Notes under the pieces: model-generated
What the model saw: the letters and a program-made list of their open reading frames with translations, nothing else
What the model was told of the DNA's origin: nothing
The model's database searches: none
From: Axinella damicornis
Taxonomy: Eukaryota; Porifera; Demospongiae; Axinellida; Axinellidae
NCBI GenBank assembly: GCA_963931865.1
Contig: OZ007516.1
Span: forward strand, 7,146,139-7,210,138
Direction: 5' to 3'
Length of the DNA: 64,000 bases
Shown: in pieces, positions 47,092-59,200 of the stretch
Numbering within the stretch: the first letter of the stretch is position 1
Layout of the letters: each line of letters starts with the position of its first letter
Program-made: the position numbers and the translations under genes

Positions 47092-47154
47092 CATACCTCT
47101 GTAATGGACTTCCCAGTGGGATGGAGGTCAGCTATGAACTCCTTGACAATAGCG
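46364..47154 (-). CDS. 3' exons of an AGAP-like (centaurin-gamma) ankyrin-repeat gene
   Basis: Minus-strand exons: 47154-47097 (AIVKEFIADLHPTGKSITE, then GTATGT), 46890-46732 (RLMDTVQDNSVVGCLTVLAH ... QLLIW, then GTGAGC) and 46543-46364 (NGADVNLLDADKRSPLFYAR ... to the stop). All join in phase 0. LLAH, SPLHMAS, QLLIW and ADVN-DADKRSPLFYAR match the C-terminal ankyrin repeats of AGAP proteins, Arf GTPase-activating proteins with GTPase, PH, ArfGAP and ankyrin parts; even the intron position after LLIW fits. No ArfGAP or PH exon is visible upstream on this strand, where G2 exons lie on the opposite strand. It may be a truncated copy, or its 5' exons may lie beyond the window inside a very long intron. 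Confidence 0.65.
47035..47090. repeat. CA microsatellite
   Basis: Uninterrupted (CA)n of about 27 units in the intron right after the AGAP-like donor. Confidence 0.95.
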
Positions 47155-47220
47155 CTGCAAGGGTGGGCACTCATTCAAGTATACTTTGACTCTGGCATTT
47201 GAGCCAAAGTGTGTGTGCGT

Positions 47221-47240
47221 GTGGTGGTGGTGGTGGTGGT

Positions 47241-47276
<36 letters not shown>
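47221..47276. repeat. GTG repeat running into G36
   Basis: (GTG)n then 36 G, 50 bases before the G2 Death-domain acceptor. Longest homopolymer in the window. Confidence 0.95.
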
Positions 47277-47277
<1 letters not shown>

Positions 47278-49194
47278 CATAAGAGTACGGTACAGTGTAT
47301 CTTCCTTGTGTTGTCTCCCCACCCAGCTGACCCCACCCTTACCACTGACAGCCTCATGGAAGTGGTGAAGGAGGTAGAGCACTGTTGGGAGGAACTAGGT
47401 GAATTGCTTGGTGTTCGACTGCCTAAGGTGCTGGAGATCAAGGATCGCCACCAGAGTGATCATCTGCGGATGGAGGACTACTATGTTGAATGCATCCCAA
47501 CCCACTCTTGGAAGATAGTTGCTGAAGCACTACAGAAAATGAGGCTACACAAGCTGGCAGACAAGGTTGCTGCAAAGTATGTCAGAGGTAGGGATGTGAA
47601 TTGTGTTATTTGCTTGATTACATTCCTGGCATAAATAAATTGTGCCATGTAATTAGGTAACTATGTCATTAATTGCATCATTAATAACTCCTGGGCTCTG
47701 TGGGGGGATCTGGAGGGTATACCAGCAGGCAACGTACAATGGGTGTTCACAGACTCACTGTGGTTGCTGAGTTCTGAGCTCTGTTGTCTTTCCAGTGGCC
47801 GCCATTGCTAATGTGAGGTGTGCATTAAGTTAATGTAACGTGAGATATAGCCATACAACTTAGCCAGGGTACGTGTCTAGCTATGACTAAAAGCTGGTGG
47901 ACGCAGTTCAGAGTCTGCAATAGGAAGACCCAAGACTTTGTCCTAAAAGGTGGGTGTGCCCTACTTAATTGATAGTCGAGCTAGTCACTGTCTATCAATT
48001 AATTGGGTCAAGTGACTAATGTAGCATTTGCTCTCATAAATTTAACAAAATTAGTGTTCAACAGAGTTCCACTTGTCACAATGACCGCAGCATAACGATC
48101 ACATATGTTGATTCCATTCAGCAAATCTGCCACTATAGTAACTTTTACGGAATTACATACAGACATACATATGTACAAATATTTTCCCATTGGTACACAT
48201 CTATGAATGGAACTGCCACATACACGCACCCTTACCACTGAGCCAGTAAAGTTCCCGATCAGAGAACAAGGCTTTGCAGAGATCCTGCAGACTGTATAGG
48301 CACATTACATATATAAGGAGCTTCAGAACAAATACAAGTGGCCTACCTCATAGACGCTAACATTTCCATCAATCCTGCATTACATGTACTGCAGTCTGGT
48401 GACATCTTCTCAAACTTTGGTTGTCACCTTTGACCTTAAACCTTTGACCCCTTGAAATCATGCAATCGGGGAGCAGCAGCTGAAGCAGACACAATCGGCG
48501 AGTAGCAGCTAAAGCTGACGCAGCTCTGCACAGAGGCCAGTAGCTACTTGTTTGAATCGTGGTATTTGTGTTCTCTCGATACAGAGCCACAGAAGGCAGA
48601 GAAACCTGTTCAGCCTGCAAAACCAGAGAAACCAGTTTCCAAACCTCCTGCAGAAGAAACAAAAACTACCACTCATATTGAAGGTATAGTGGTATAGTCT
48701 GGTATACACATCCACACAGTACATGTAGTAGTTCTGCTTCACTAATATCTTGACTATTTCAATGATGTCGATAAGTACAATCAATACATTAGGATTTTAA
48801 AGTGCGTGTGTGTGTCTGTGCGTGATGGAAGTGGGATGTTTGTGGGGCAGGATTAGACTAGTGACACGCAACCTTCGTACTTCAATTTCAAACCCCGCCA
48901 AGAATGTTCTGATTGTGTCCGCTTCAACTGCTGCTCCCCGATTGTGTCCGCTTCGACTGCTGCTCCCCACATCCGCTTGTAGCCCCAGCTGGATTCCAGC
49001 CCATGTCCAGGCCCAATGCTCTCGGGGAACAGTTGAAGCGGACGCAATTGGGGAGCAGTTGAAGCAGATGCAATCAGGGAGCTGCAGCTGAAGCGGACGC
49101 AATCAGCAAGTAGCAGCTGTAGCAGACGCAAATTGAGAGCAGTATAGTTGAAAGCAGCTGAAGTTACAACCACAGGCTACAGTCGAAGCAGAAT

Positions 49195-49197
49195 GAG

Positions 49198-49234
<37 letters not shown>

Positions 49235-49610
49235 CTAATAGCACAATTGCACGCTGCCGAAGGCAGTGGTATAGAGGCACGTAGTGCTGATGAGTCCGAG
49301 CAAAGCACAGAATAAATTTTCCGCCTTCATTTTTTCAGTTACCAGGATGGGCTCTTGTGGCACCTTCGTCCCTTCAGTTTAGCAATAACCCATTACTCAT
49401 GATACAAAATAACCGTTTTCTCTCTAGACTGTTAGTAGATGTCCCACGCCCGGCGGAATAAACTTTCTGAAGCTACTAGGAGCCAAGCAGTAAGCAACTA
49501 GCTATTGGCTTATACTGATTTCTGCTTTACATGGAGGGGCCTAGCCCCCGCTGGTGCACAGTTGGGGGGGGGGGGGGGGGGGGCTAAAGCCCCCCCCCCC
49601 CATGACATGC
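49195..49610. mobile_element. Decayed hAT-like MITE with G34 and G20/C12 tracts
   Basis: Pairs with 28670-29060. The G run at the left end is 34 here but 6 in copy 1; at the right end it is G20-CTAAAG-C12 here but G9-CTAAAG-C31 there. The unique sequence in between is almost unchanged. Confidence 0.6.
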
Positions 49611-50694
49611 AGGCTACCCTGGTCACAGATATGCTGGAGACCTGGTTACACAAATGTTTACTTTGTGTTTCAGAGATTAATTGCATAAGGGAACTTATTA
49701 TCTAGCTATATACAGATTATCCACCCGAGACCGTTAACGTTAGTGCAGTAACTAATTAGCCCCATAATGCACAAAACTGGTATCTAAATACTTAGTGTTA
49801 CTCACTGACGTGAAACAGCCATTGGCCTTCGAAACTGCATTATAGATAATGCACACTTAAGTGTGCATTAAGCGATTTATTGTTCAGTCATGTGATCGAT
49901 TCTGAGGCGTCTGATTCGTTGAGGGTCACGTGAGGGTTTTTTAGTGCACCAAGGGTAACGGTGGGATAGTGCACGAGCCAAAGAGGAGTACATTATCTGC
50001 CCGAGACCATTATTACATTGCCCGAGTGCACTAACTGGGTATTTAGTGTTGCTCACTTGCCTGAAACAGCTGTTCATCTTTGAAAGTGTGCATTAATTTT
50101 CAGTCATGTGAGTGAAATTTAAAATTTACCATAGGATGTACTAGCAGGATAACAGACAAAGAAGCAAGCTGATAGAATGGTACTACCTAGCAGTTCACAA
50201 AAATACTCGCGAATATATATATATAGAGTACATGGCAGTTGAGAATCAATTCGTCGATTTCATCATATTTCTTCTTCTTCCTCATTGACTAGCATAGCTG
50301 GCCAACTAAAGCAGTTCTTGAGCTAGTTCACTCACAGAACAACATCATTTTCACATAGTAGCTCATTTCAGCACTTTTGTCTGCATACTGGCACTTCTGG
50401 CTAGCTACAATGTATGATTCCGCGAAAATCTAACATGACGCCATAGACAAAGGTTCAGACCAAACCATTGCGCGTGTGCAGTCTACATGTGTTCTTTGCT
50501 TGTGCTGGTTACATTTTTGGGCACTTACTGAGTCCTGTACATTTTATGAATGGGATTGGAGTGAGGATGGGTCATGGCATTTCCTTCACTTTTGAGAGGT
50601 GTAGCTAGGACAGGCCATCATTTTCAGAGAAGGATTTACTTTTTAGTTACTATATAACAAGTTTTTATATTGTTCACTTTCTCTTGCACCTCAG
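49611..50694. other. G2 intron, copy of 29061-30962 without the insert
   Basis: Near-identical to G1 intron sequence; contains no CGAGGGG element, so it gives the empty site. Confidence 0.6.
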
Positions 50695-52249
50695 ATCAGT
50701 CACTTCATCCCAAACCACCCACATCCAGTGAAGGCAATGCGTGTGATGATGATGAAAAGGATTGGGGTAGGTTAAGGGGACATTATAAGGCACGTTCTTT
50801 TCAGAAATACAATACTCTGCACAGTAAGTTTGTTACCGAGCTTGCGACAGTTAAGCACAAATTATAGAGTATGCTTATTATATCATTTTCACAGCACCCT
50901 ATATTGAAGTTGCTTCGCAAGTGACAGAGGAGGAACGGGAGCATGCCTCAGTAGCTTCAGATCAGCTCTGGGATGAGCTCATGCTACGTAACTGTTAGAG
51001 ACAAAGTCAACTACAAGGGTGTTACTTTGATGGAAACACAGGAAGGTCCACAGCCTCATCCAGAAATCGTGATAGGGTGAAGGTATCAACATCTGATCTA
51101 AATATACCCAACCTGTATAAGGGGGTTTCTGTGCGAGTCATACAAGATGACATCATAGCTGAAAAACTTGCCAATGGGAATAGTGGTCATGGTTCTCCTG
51201 TACTTCGTCCTGGTGATTCTGTTGCCAAAGCAGCCACACCTGAAACCTATGGAAGCTTGGGCTGCTTTGTCAAAAGCTCATCAGAAAATAGTGCAGTCTT
51301 CTTTGTTACTTGCTACCACAATTTCGAAGATGAAGAGCGACCAGGACCCACACCTTATGATGTGAGAGTAGTCCCACCACAAAAAGGAGAGCCAATCCAA
51401 GTAAACGAAATTACTCGAGGAGAATATCATGTAGAAGAAGTATAGAAGAAGGGGAAGAAAGTGATGTATGCCTAGTCAAATTGGCAGAAGGTGTGGAATG
51501 GGATAACACAATTTCCAACGATGGCAAGAGTGTTGTTCTGAAAGGCATACATAAAGGAAGGTGGCCAAGAGCTTTCAAACTCTTGTGCAAAAATGGTGCT
51601 GAAAGTGGGTACACAGAAGGTTTCATTCGCACAACAGACTTGCAAACAAACCCCGAGCCACTGGTTAGACGTTCTTTTGAGATTTACTCAGGGAGTAAAT
51701 GTAAAGCAATCTGTGCCCGTGGCGATTCTGGTTCAGTGTTTGCATATAAGGAGGATGGAAATGTAGCTGGATTGCTTTATAAAGGAAGTAGAAAACGAGA
51801 GCACACCTTGCACGCACATGAATCAGGGACATATATAGGCAGCACGACAGTTGGTTTTGCTTACCCCTTCCATATATTGTGTGACAGACTTCAACGTCTT
51901 GATTGTAGTCTGAAGCAGTTGGAAGTTCCTCCTCCAGAAGGTGCTGTTTCATCGTAAAGCATATACCTCCTGCATGACATCACCTTGCAAGCTACTTATT
52001 AAACTTTGTCATCTTAATTACATAATATGCATACAGATCGATGATGTTAACTCCTCCTAGGATGTATGCTGGCAAGAGTGTTTTTGTTAACACCGTTTGT
52101 GCTATAGTAGGCTTTCCTCATCGAGAGTCTTTATTTCCTTCCTTTGTGGATTCATGCACCTGATGTAGAGTAGCATGTCACGTCATGTCTTTTCATTGAT
52201 TACTTATTAATTTTTTTCTCCTTGGTACACTTTTGTGATGGGCTGGTGA

Positions 52250-52746
52250 TGGGGGGGGGGGGGGGGGGGGGGGGGGAAGGGGGGGGGGGAGGGGCAGGGG
52301 GGCCGGGGGGGCCGGTCCCCCCCCCCCCTTTTGCTTCTTCATCACTTTATTTTCCTCCTTACTAACTTGCTGCCGCTACGTTGCAACTCCTGGCCTGGCC
52401 TCCTCAGCTCGCAATATCGTGCGTTGCCTGAAAGTTGAAACCGAATGGCTTGGGAACGAGACCACGATCTAGTATACCCCTCCGTGTACGTACGTATTAC
52501 GTTCGTGAGCAAAATTTGAGCAAGGAAGAAGCTCATGTGGCGGCCCTGGGACCTGCAATCCTCGTACATCTGGAACTTGCAGTGCAAAGCGCGAAGGTGC
52601 CACGAAAGCCCATCCTGAGAAGTGAAAAATGAAGGCGAAAAAAATTTCCGCGTGGACTGATCGGCGCTACACGCCTCTATGCACTGCCTCCGGCAGCGTT
52701 TAATATATGGTGCCCCCCCTTTCATAAATCCTGTATCCGCCCCTGG
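52250..52746 (-). mobile_element. Reversed, 5'-truncated hAT-like MITE behind a G-rich tract
   Basis: On the minus strand it starts CAGGGGCGGATACAGG at 52746 and continues with the GGCAGTGCATAGAGGCGTGTAG interior of the family. The other end is lost in a G26 run followed by GGGGCAGGGGGGCCGG. It replaces the 32505-34040 sequence of copy 1. Confidence 0.6.
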
Positions 52747-53294
52747 GGGAGGGGGGCAACAGCCCCCGGCCCCTTCGCATGTTGTGGGTGTTTTTTTATT
52801 TTAATGAGATTCATCGACCCATGGATTTGTGATTTTAATGATATTCATAGACCCCACCCAGGCCCTCAAGAAAACATGCAAATTGGTGGTGTAAGGTGGG
52901 CCACAGTACTACATTGGAACATGATTTTGAGACGTCAAATGTTGTCACTACTGACTCCACTGACACCTTCTACACGTGAGCATAAGACTTGGGACTGTGC
53001 TAGGACAACTTTATCTGTTGCATGGAAGTGGCCTTGATGTCCACTCCAGGACACCAGACTCTGCATACGACAAAACCTGGCCAACAGCAACATGCTCACT
53101 CCACTCTACTAGAAGAGCTGTACCTTCCTGAACACGTTCTCCAGGCCCTGCTCTTTTAACAGCCGTCCTGAAACTGTAGTGAGGTTCGACTCTCTGACAT
53201 GTGCAGACTGACCCGTTCCCATACCGGATATTCTAGGAACGAGGATGGAGCGTCGATAATTATCTTGTCGTTGCTCGAGCGCTCTTGATCCTCA

Positions 53295-56200
53295 ATGTCG
53301 ACTGGAAAGCATCCAGCTGTTGCCCAGGATTCTGGTTCTGCAGATATTCTCGAGGAACACCATCTTAGTCTTGGTGGGAAGAGTGAGTTTGGAGGGCGTA
53401 TGTACGTGTATAGGGTGTGCCCAATATAGGTGTAATATTTGTTTCTTTATGAATATTTTAATGCAAAAGGAAAAGAGAAAGTGACAGACAGTGTATTGCA
53501 AAAAACAAACAATTATAACAAGATTAAGCTGCAACAAGAAATGCTTTCAACCGTGATTTAAAGCGCATAACTTTATTAGTTAATTAAGGATCAAAGTGTT
53601 TTGCAGTACAGATGCAACAGATTATTAAACAATTTTCTTGTGGGTCTCACACGTAGGCCTGAGCTAATTATTCACAAAATTTCCCCCATTATTTTATTTG
53701 AATATTCTTGACAACTAAGCCCATTATTTTACTTCAACAGCCTGTTATTCACAAAATATTTTTGACGTTGTAATCGACTTTTCATTACGAGCCAACTCAG
53801 ATGGCTTGGGGCTCCGTAAGCGGTCTAGCAGAGACACACAGGAGGAGGTAGACTCGTGCTCTGTAGCCTCTGTTCCTGTTTCGGAGCTCGAAAGCGACGA
53901 AAGGTTGCCACAGCACTCCTCATCAGACTCACACAAGGCAGCCATGAGCCATGTGACTGAAACTACACGCCCACTAATACATTTTCTGGCCCGATTATTC
54001 GCGAATAATGTGCAATTCGGGTAAGTCCCAAATTATGTGCACATAATTAGCTCAGGCCTACTCACACGTGCATATAGTCAGAACAGTTCATATAGGTCCA
54101 ATTTTATAGAATTCATTGTCTGCTGAGATCCAAATTTGTGCATACAGATACATGATTGTACAACTACAAAACAATACATTGATGCTGGCAGTCTTCACAA
54201 TACAAGCAAAGCATATTACGGACAAAGGCAATAACAGACATTGGACCACTGACAGCTGACATTTACTGCGCCACCACCCTGGAAATGAATGACACATTGG
54301 ATTGGCCAAGTCTCCTTCCATCTGCAACTGATTTGTTAAAAATGTAGGGAGGGACACTATTACATCCCGTGTAAAGTCTCTTGCACTGATGGGCCTTGGT
54401 TTGGCGGACCTGTAATAAACCTATCACCACGTCTGTGTTAAGTCTTTTCCGTGTGTGCTTCTCTGTCCATTTCAGGACCACCCATAGCATTCTGTAGACA
54501 GCAAGTGTATCCTCGGGAGTTCTACGTAGTATAAATGCATTCACAGCACAAATTGCATGTATTTGAACCATTCTGATTATATATTCGTGAAACCCACAAG
54601 ACATAACTGTTTGTTAAAAACTACCAATCGATTCATGGTGCAAAACCGTTTGATCCTTAATTACCGGTACTTAATTAGTGAGTTAATAGTATTGCAGGAA
54701 TTTGCGGCATGCCAATCATTCATACCTATACTAGTTAATAGCCCATGCAGCTCACACTACACCTGAGAGTCCATGGAGTGCGCTATTGCTAGCTAACAGT
54801 TGAAGAACTTTGTACTCTTCTTCATCCTTTGCAAAGGGATCAGTTTCCACAGGAGCTTATGAGCAGAGCATCAAACTAGCATATATCACCTTATGTTGTC
54901 GATTAGCAACCACAAAACCCCTTGCATTAGCAAACGTTTGACAATGCTATTCTTGAAGTCTGCAAGACTATCTATCAGCTAGCTATTTGTTTTCTACTTT
55001 GCTGTCACAAGGTTTGTACTACTGTACTCAAAGACTAGCCACAAGGGCAGCGTACATTTCATTCAGCACTTCTGGGGGCGTGGCTACTGTTATGATGGCT
55101 GATTCTCACAATTCTTGGTCTGAATACCAAAAACAAACATGTACTGTTGTATACTTGTACTAGCACGCTTTAACGAAACACTCAAATTCTAATTCTGACT
55201 CACAAGACTGCTTGAATACAAACCAAAGTCACACATAAGCCTTACAAGAACAAAGGTACAAATACATAGTCACACAACAAAGTAGCACATAGTGCCTACA
55301 CAGTAACACATTAGTGCCTACACATCCAGGAGGTAGCACATTAGCACATATACTACATGTACAACACAGAAAACAAGCATTTATACAAAAACCATAATAC
55401 CAAATACCCATAAGGTGATTACAAAGTAACACATTAGTGCCTACAAATCCAGAAGGTAGCACATTATATAGCACATATACTACATTCCTCCCCCCTTTGA
55501 CTGTAGCTTCACTGTGACAGTCTCAAGGCCCTTTCTCTTGATGTGTACTTGCTCCTATGCCCCTGTCTCGATCGCGATCATGCCTCGCATTTCGCCAATC
55601 GTGTCTCCAATGATTTTCCCTCGTGTTCGCCAATCCAGCAATGCTTGTCGTGTGCATGCTCCAAGCAGTGCATGTCGGCCGTCGCTGGCCGCGGTCTCCT
55701 CTCTCTGATTTGGCTCTCACTTGCCAACCCATTCACGACCTCCACGTCGCGGCGGACACCGGTTTCTGGCTCAACCCAGGACGTGTAACCCCTTCGTGGG
55801 CTGTGATTGCTCGTCGGGGGATCCTCACCCCATGGACGCGGACCCTGGCACTCCACTGTCAGGACCTCCCAGTCACCTGGCAATCTCACCGCACCATCTG
55901 GCAATCTCACCACACCATCCGACGCTGCGTTATACGGCTCCATCTCTAGGTGGAGAATCCTAGATCCACTACCAGTGGTCTGCAGCACCGTCTCTTGGCG
56001 GGGGAGCCGGTCCGCTCTGCCTGGTCTGCAGCACTGTCCATAGTCCGTCGTTTGCTTGCCCGCGTTCGCTCGCCCGCGCTAGCTGCACCTAGCCACGGGG
56101 AGGTTTCTCCTCGTCGCCAATGTTATGACAGGCCGATTCTCACAATTCTGGTCTGAATACTAAAAACAAAACCCATGTACAACACAGAAAACGCCTTTAT

Positions 56201-59200
56201 ACAAAAACCATAACACCAAAGTAACACATTAGTGCCTACAAATCCACATTAGCACATATACTACAGCTACAATTCCAGGGTGTTACTATAATGAGGGTGG
56301 CATTTGTTTGACTGGTGAAATATGGATACAGTGTATACAAACGTGTTAGCTCTATCAGACTGCTATCTGCATGTACCTACACTCAGCAGTCAGAACTTAT
56401 CCTCCATCTATTGTCTTTCCTAATTGTCACCAAACCGTCTACTTACCACAGTTTTGCTAGACTTCTGGATGCCATTCATTGCTCCTTTGAGTGGAATTCT
56501 TGATTCATGTCTGTGTGCAACAAGCTCTCTGTGGGTCTGCTTTCGTTATTCTTGAATCCATTATCTAGGTACCCTATAGTCACTGCAATTTTGACCATCT
56601 GGGCCTCATCAGGTGGAATATGTTTCCACCTGATGGGGCCCAGATGGACTAATGTGGAGCTACAGCAAATTGATTAAGGAACTACTATAGTTTGTGCTTA
56701 CACAAGTGTATATGCCCATGTGGTTGTTTCTGATATGCAGGTGCACAAGGTAATCTTCCATCTGAGCTCACCTCTGCAGATATTCATGGTTCCTATGCGC
56801 AGCCTAAGCAGGAGTCCCAGCAGGGTATGGCTGTTATATGGAAATTTAAGGATGACTTCTTGTACTTTATGGGCATACTTTTCTAAGAATCAAGGAGAAA
56901 TGCTGCTGCACATTACTTCACAGTCCCATCTCAACCCTACACCTAGTTGCAGACTCAAACTGATGGGAACATATCTAGGATATGTGTGTAAATTACAAGC
57001 TATAAGGATCGTTACATTCTGCTGGTATCCACGTGGCAACGTCAGAGGTTGAGGGAGACCCAGGTAGGCAAAGGCAGCCTAGTACCATGAATCTGGCAAA
57101 CTGTCACCAGCTTCTTAAACAGATTCTGTAAGAAAGATGATGATGAAACTGGACTTTCAGGTTGATCTATTACTCATTTCGTGAAGGTATGCCCGTATTT
57201 TCAGTGTGCAGCCTTGGTTTGAAGTTTGAAGCTTAATCATTTGGCAATATCGTGTCACCATGGCAAATGACCATATGGTGGCAACCTAAAATATACAGAG
57301 CACTACCACATGCTCTGATACCCAGTTTAGGTTCGTTATGGTTATGACATTATACTACCACATGCCCAGTTTAGGTTCGGTATGGTTATGACGGTATATG
57401 CCCTGCTCCAGCAAGTATGTAGCTGTGTTTAACAATGCATTTATCAGTGTGCATGTCCAGGATCAGGTGTCTTTTGTTGGTTATGCATATGCTGTGACCA
57501 ATAATCAATTAATTGAATAATTGATCAATATAAAGATCTTAGACCAATAATTGGTGGTAAAATTAAGATATCAATTATTGAAATCTGCTTGTGAGTATGT
57601 TAGCGAGCACAATATAGGGAACAGAAAATGGTGATATGCAATAGTTTAATACTTTAAACTTGTAGCAAACTATACTATTGTGTATTCATGGTGTACTATT
57701 ATATCGTAGGAAACTCACATCGTAGCTTAAACGTATGTGTATGTTGGTGGTATGTACGTATTTTGAGCTCAACGAAGCATCACTACATACATATATTATG
57801 CCTCCACAAATTTTGACCAATAATCAGATCATCAGCAATTATTCGACCCCCAATAATCAGTGTTGATTCCAGGAGCAATATCACAGCACTAATATGCACA
57901 GAGAATGCCTCACGCACGCAAGCACAGTTATTAGGCGTGGCCTCATGTAGTAGGCCAGCCATGTGTAGGGAGAAGGTGGCAAAGCATCCATACAGTTCGC
58001 TGAAGTAGTACGTGCTTCCCCCAGACACTGAAACTCACGGCGTGGTTAGCTCACTGTCTCCTATAAAGAGGTTTGAGCTGCTGACTGTGTTGCACTGGCT
58101 CCGCCAACTCATCCAATCAGACCAAACCAGATGTACCATTGCATGCATGTGCATTAAGTGCATTCCTAAGCGTGACTAACGGTTGCTGCATATATACAAG
58201 CCCTAGCTGATATTGCAGCCTACATGGACCAGTTAGTTGCCTCGCGCTAAGGTGCTTGGCAATAAAAGTAAGCAGATATATGTGAGAAGACCGTCTTCTT
58301 GTCCCACCTTTAGTTTTACCTCTTGTCTTCTCTCAGGATCTACTCTCCAATCAACCCTTGTATTTGGTAAGTTGAACTCCACAGTGTGTACATGTATATA
58401 GTAGCAGTCAAAAGATTGTTCCAGTAGTTTTGTAGTGGTGTAGCTGACTCTGCTAAACTGTAGGGTTGCTGTACTGTAGTTCCACTCCATTATGCACCAG
58501 CAATTAATGGAGCTTGAGCAGAGCTGGGACATAGCCTGATTGAAATTGTAATCCGAGCCAGAGCAGAACCAGAGTGGAAGGCACTGACTGTGTGAGACTA
58601 GTGACTCCCAGCTCTTCTGAGGCTTCCCCACTTACACTTAACTTTCAAGGGTGGTGATGGTCCTTTCAGAGATTGGTACCAGCTTGTTGTTACTGATGCC
58701 ATCACACTACATGTGACACATGTGTCACATGTGCACAAGTGGGCGGGTTCAGAGCGTAATTTCCAGGAAGCAGGGTCTGCACCTAGCATGGAATCTTGCC
58801 TCGCCTTTGATCAACTGGAGAGTTGAGTTATTAAATCAGCAATGGTTAAGTCTGGAAGTCAGCAACAGAATGATCAAATGGCATAAAGCTGTGGAAACCA
58901 AGAGGACGAAGAAGAGTATTCAACTGTTAGCTAGCAATAACACACTCAAATCTTGAAGTCTGCAAGACTATCAGCTAGCTATTTGTTTTCTGCTTTACTG
59001 TCACGAGGTTAGCGTACATTTCATTCAGCACTTCTGGGGGTGTGGCTACAATTCAAGAGCGGCGACTATATGAGGGTGGCATTTGATCTGACAATGAAAT
59101 ATTGACACAGTAGCGCTATATGCAAACGCTAGCGACTGCTGTCGTTAAGATTACTTTGCTATTTATGCTCAGGAATCAGAACTTACGTATCCTCCATCTA

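Larger units (their letters stand above)
47327..51957 (+). pseudogene. G2: Death domain, linker and protease gene with three indels
   Basis: Exon 47327-47587 follows CCCACCCAG and holds a complete Death domain in one exon (LGELLGVRLPKVLEIKDRHQ to AEALQKMRLHKLADKVAAKY), ending phase 1. Then come linker exon 48585-48683, exon 50695-50766 and protease exon 50895-51957, as in G1. Compared with G1, the last exon has a 4-base insertion after GAGCTCATG (stop TAG at 50996), a 1-base loss near 51076 and a 5-base gain near 51433 (stop at 51443). The Death-domain, linker and second exons are intact. The triad Ser motif CARGDSGS survives in a downstream frame. Either a recent pseudogene or an assembly/haplotype artefact; the Death domain may still be expressed as a short protein. 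It is the best evidence that Death domain and protease belong to one gene. Confidence 0.7.

Noticed and set aside
55500..55990. Minus-strand 136-codon frame in the LTR element as a possible gag or envelope
   Set aside because: No nucleocapsid zinc knuckle or pol motif can be seen; treated as non-autonomous interior.
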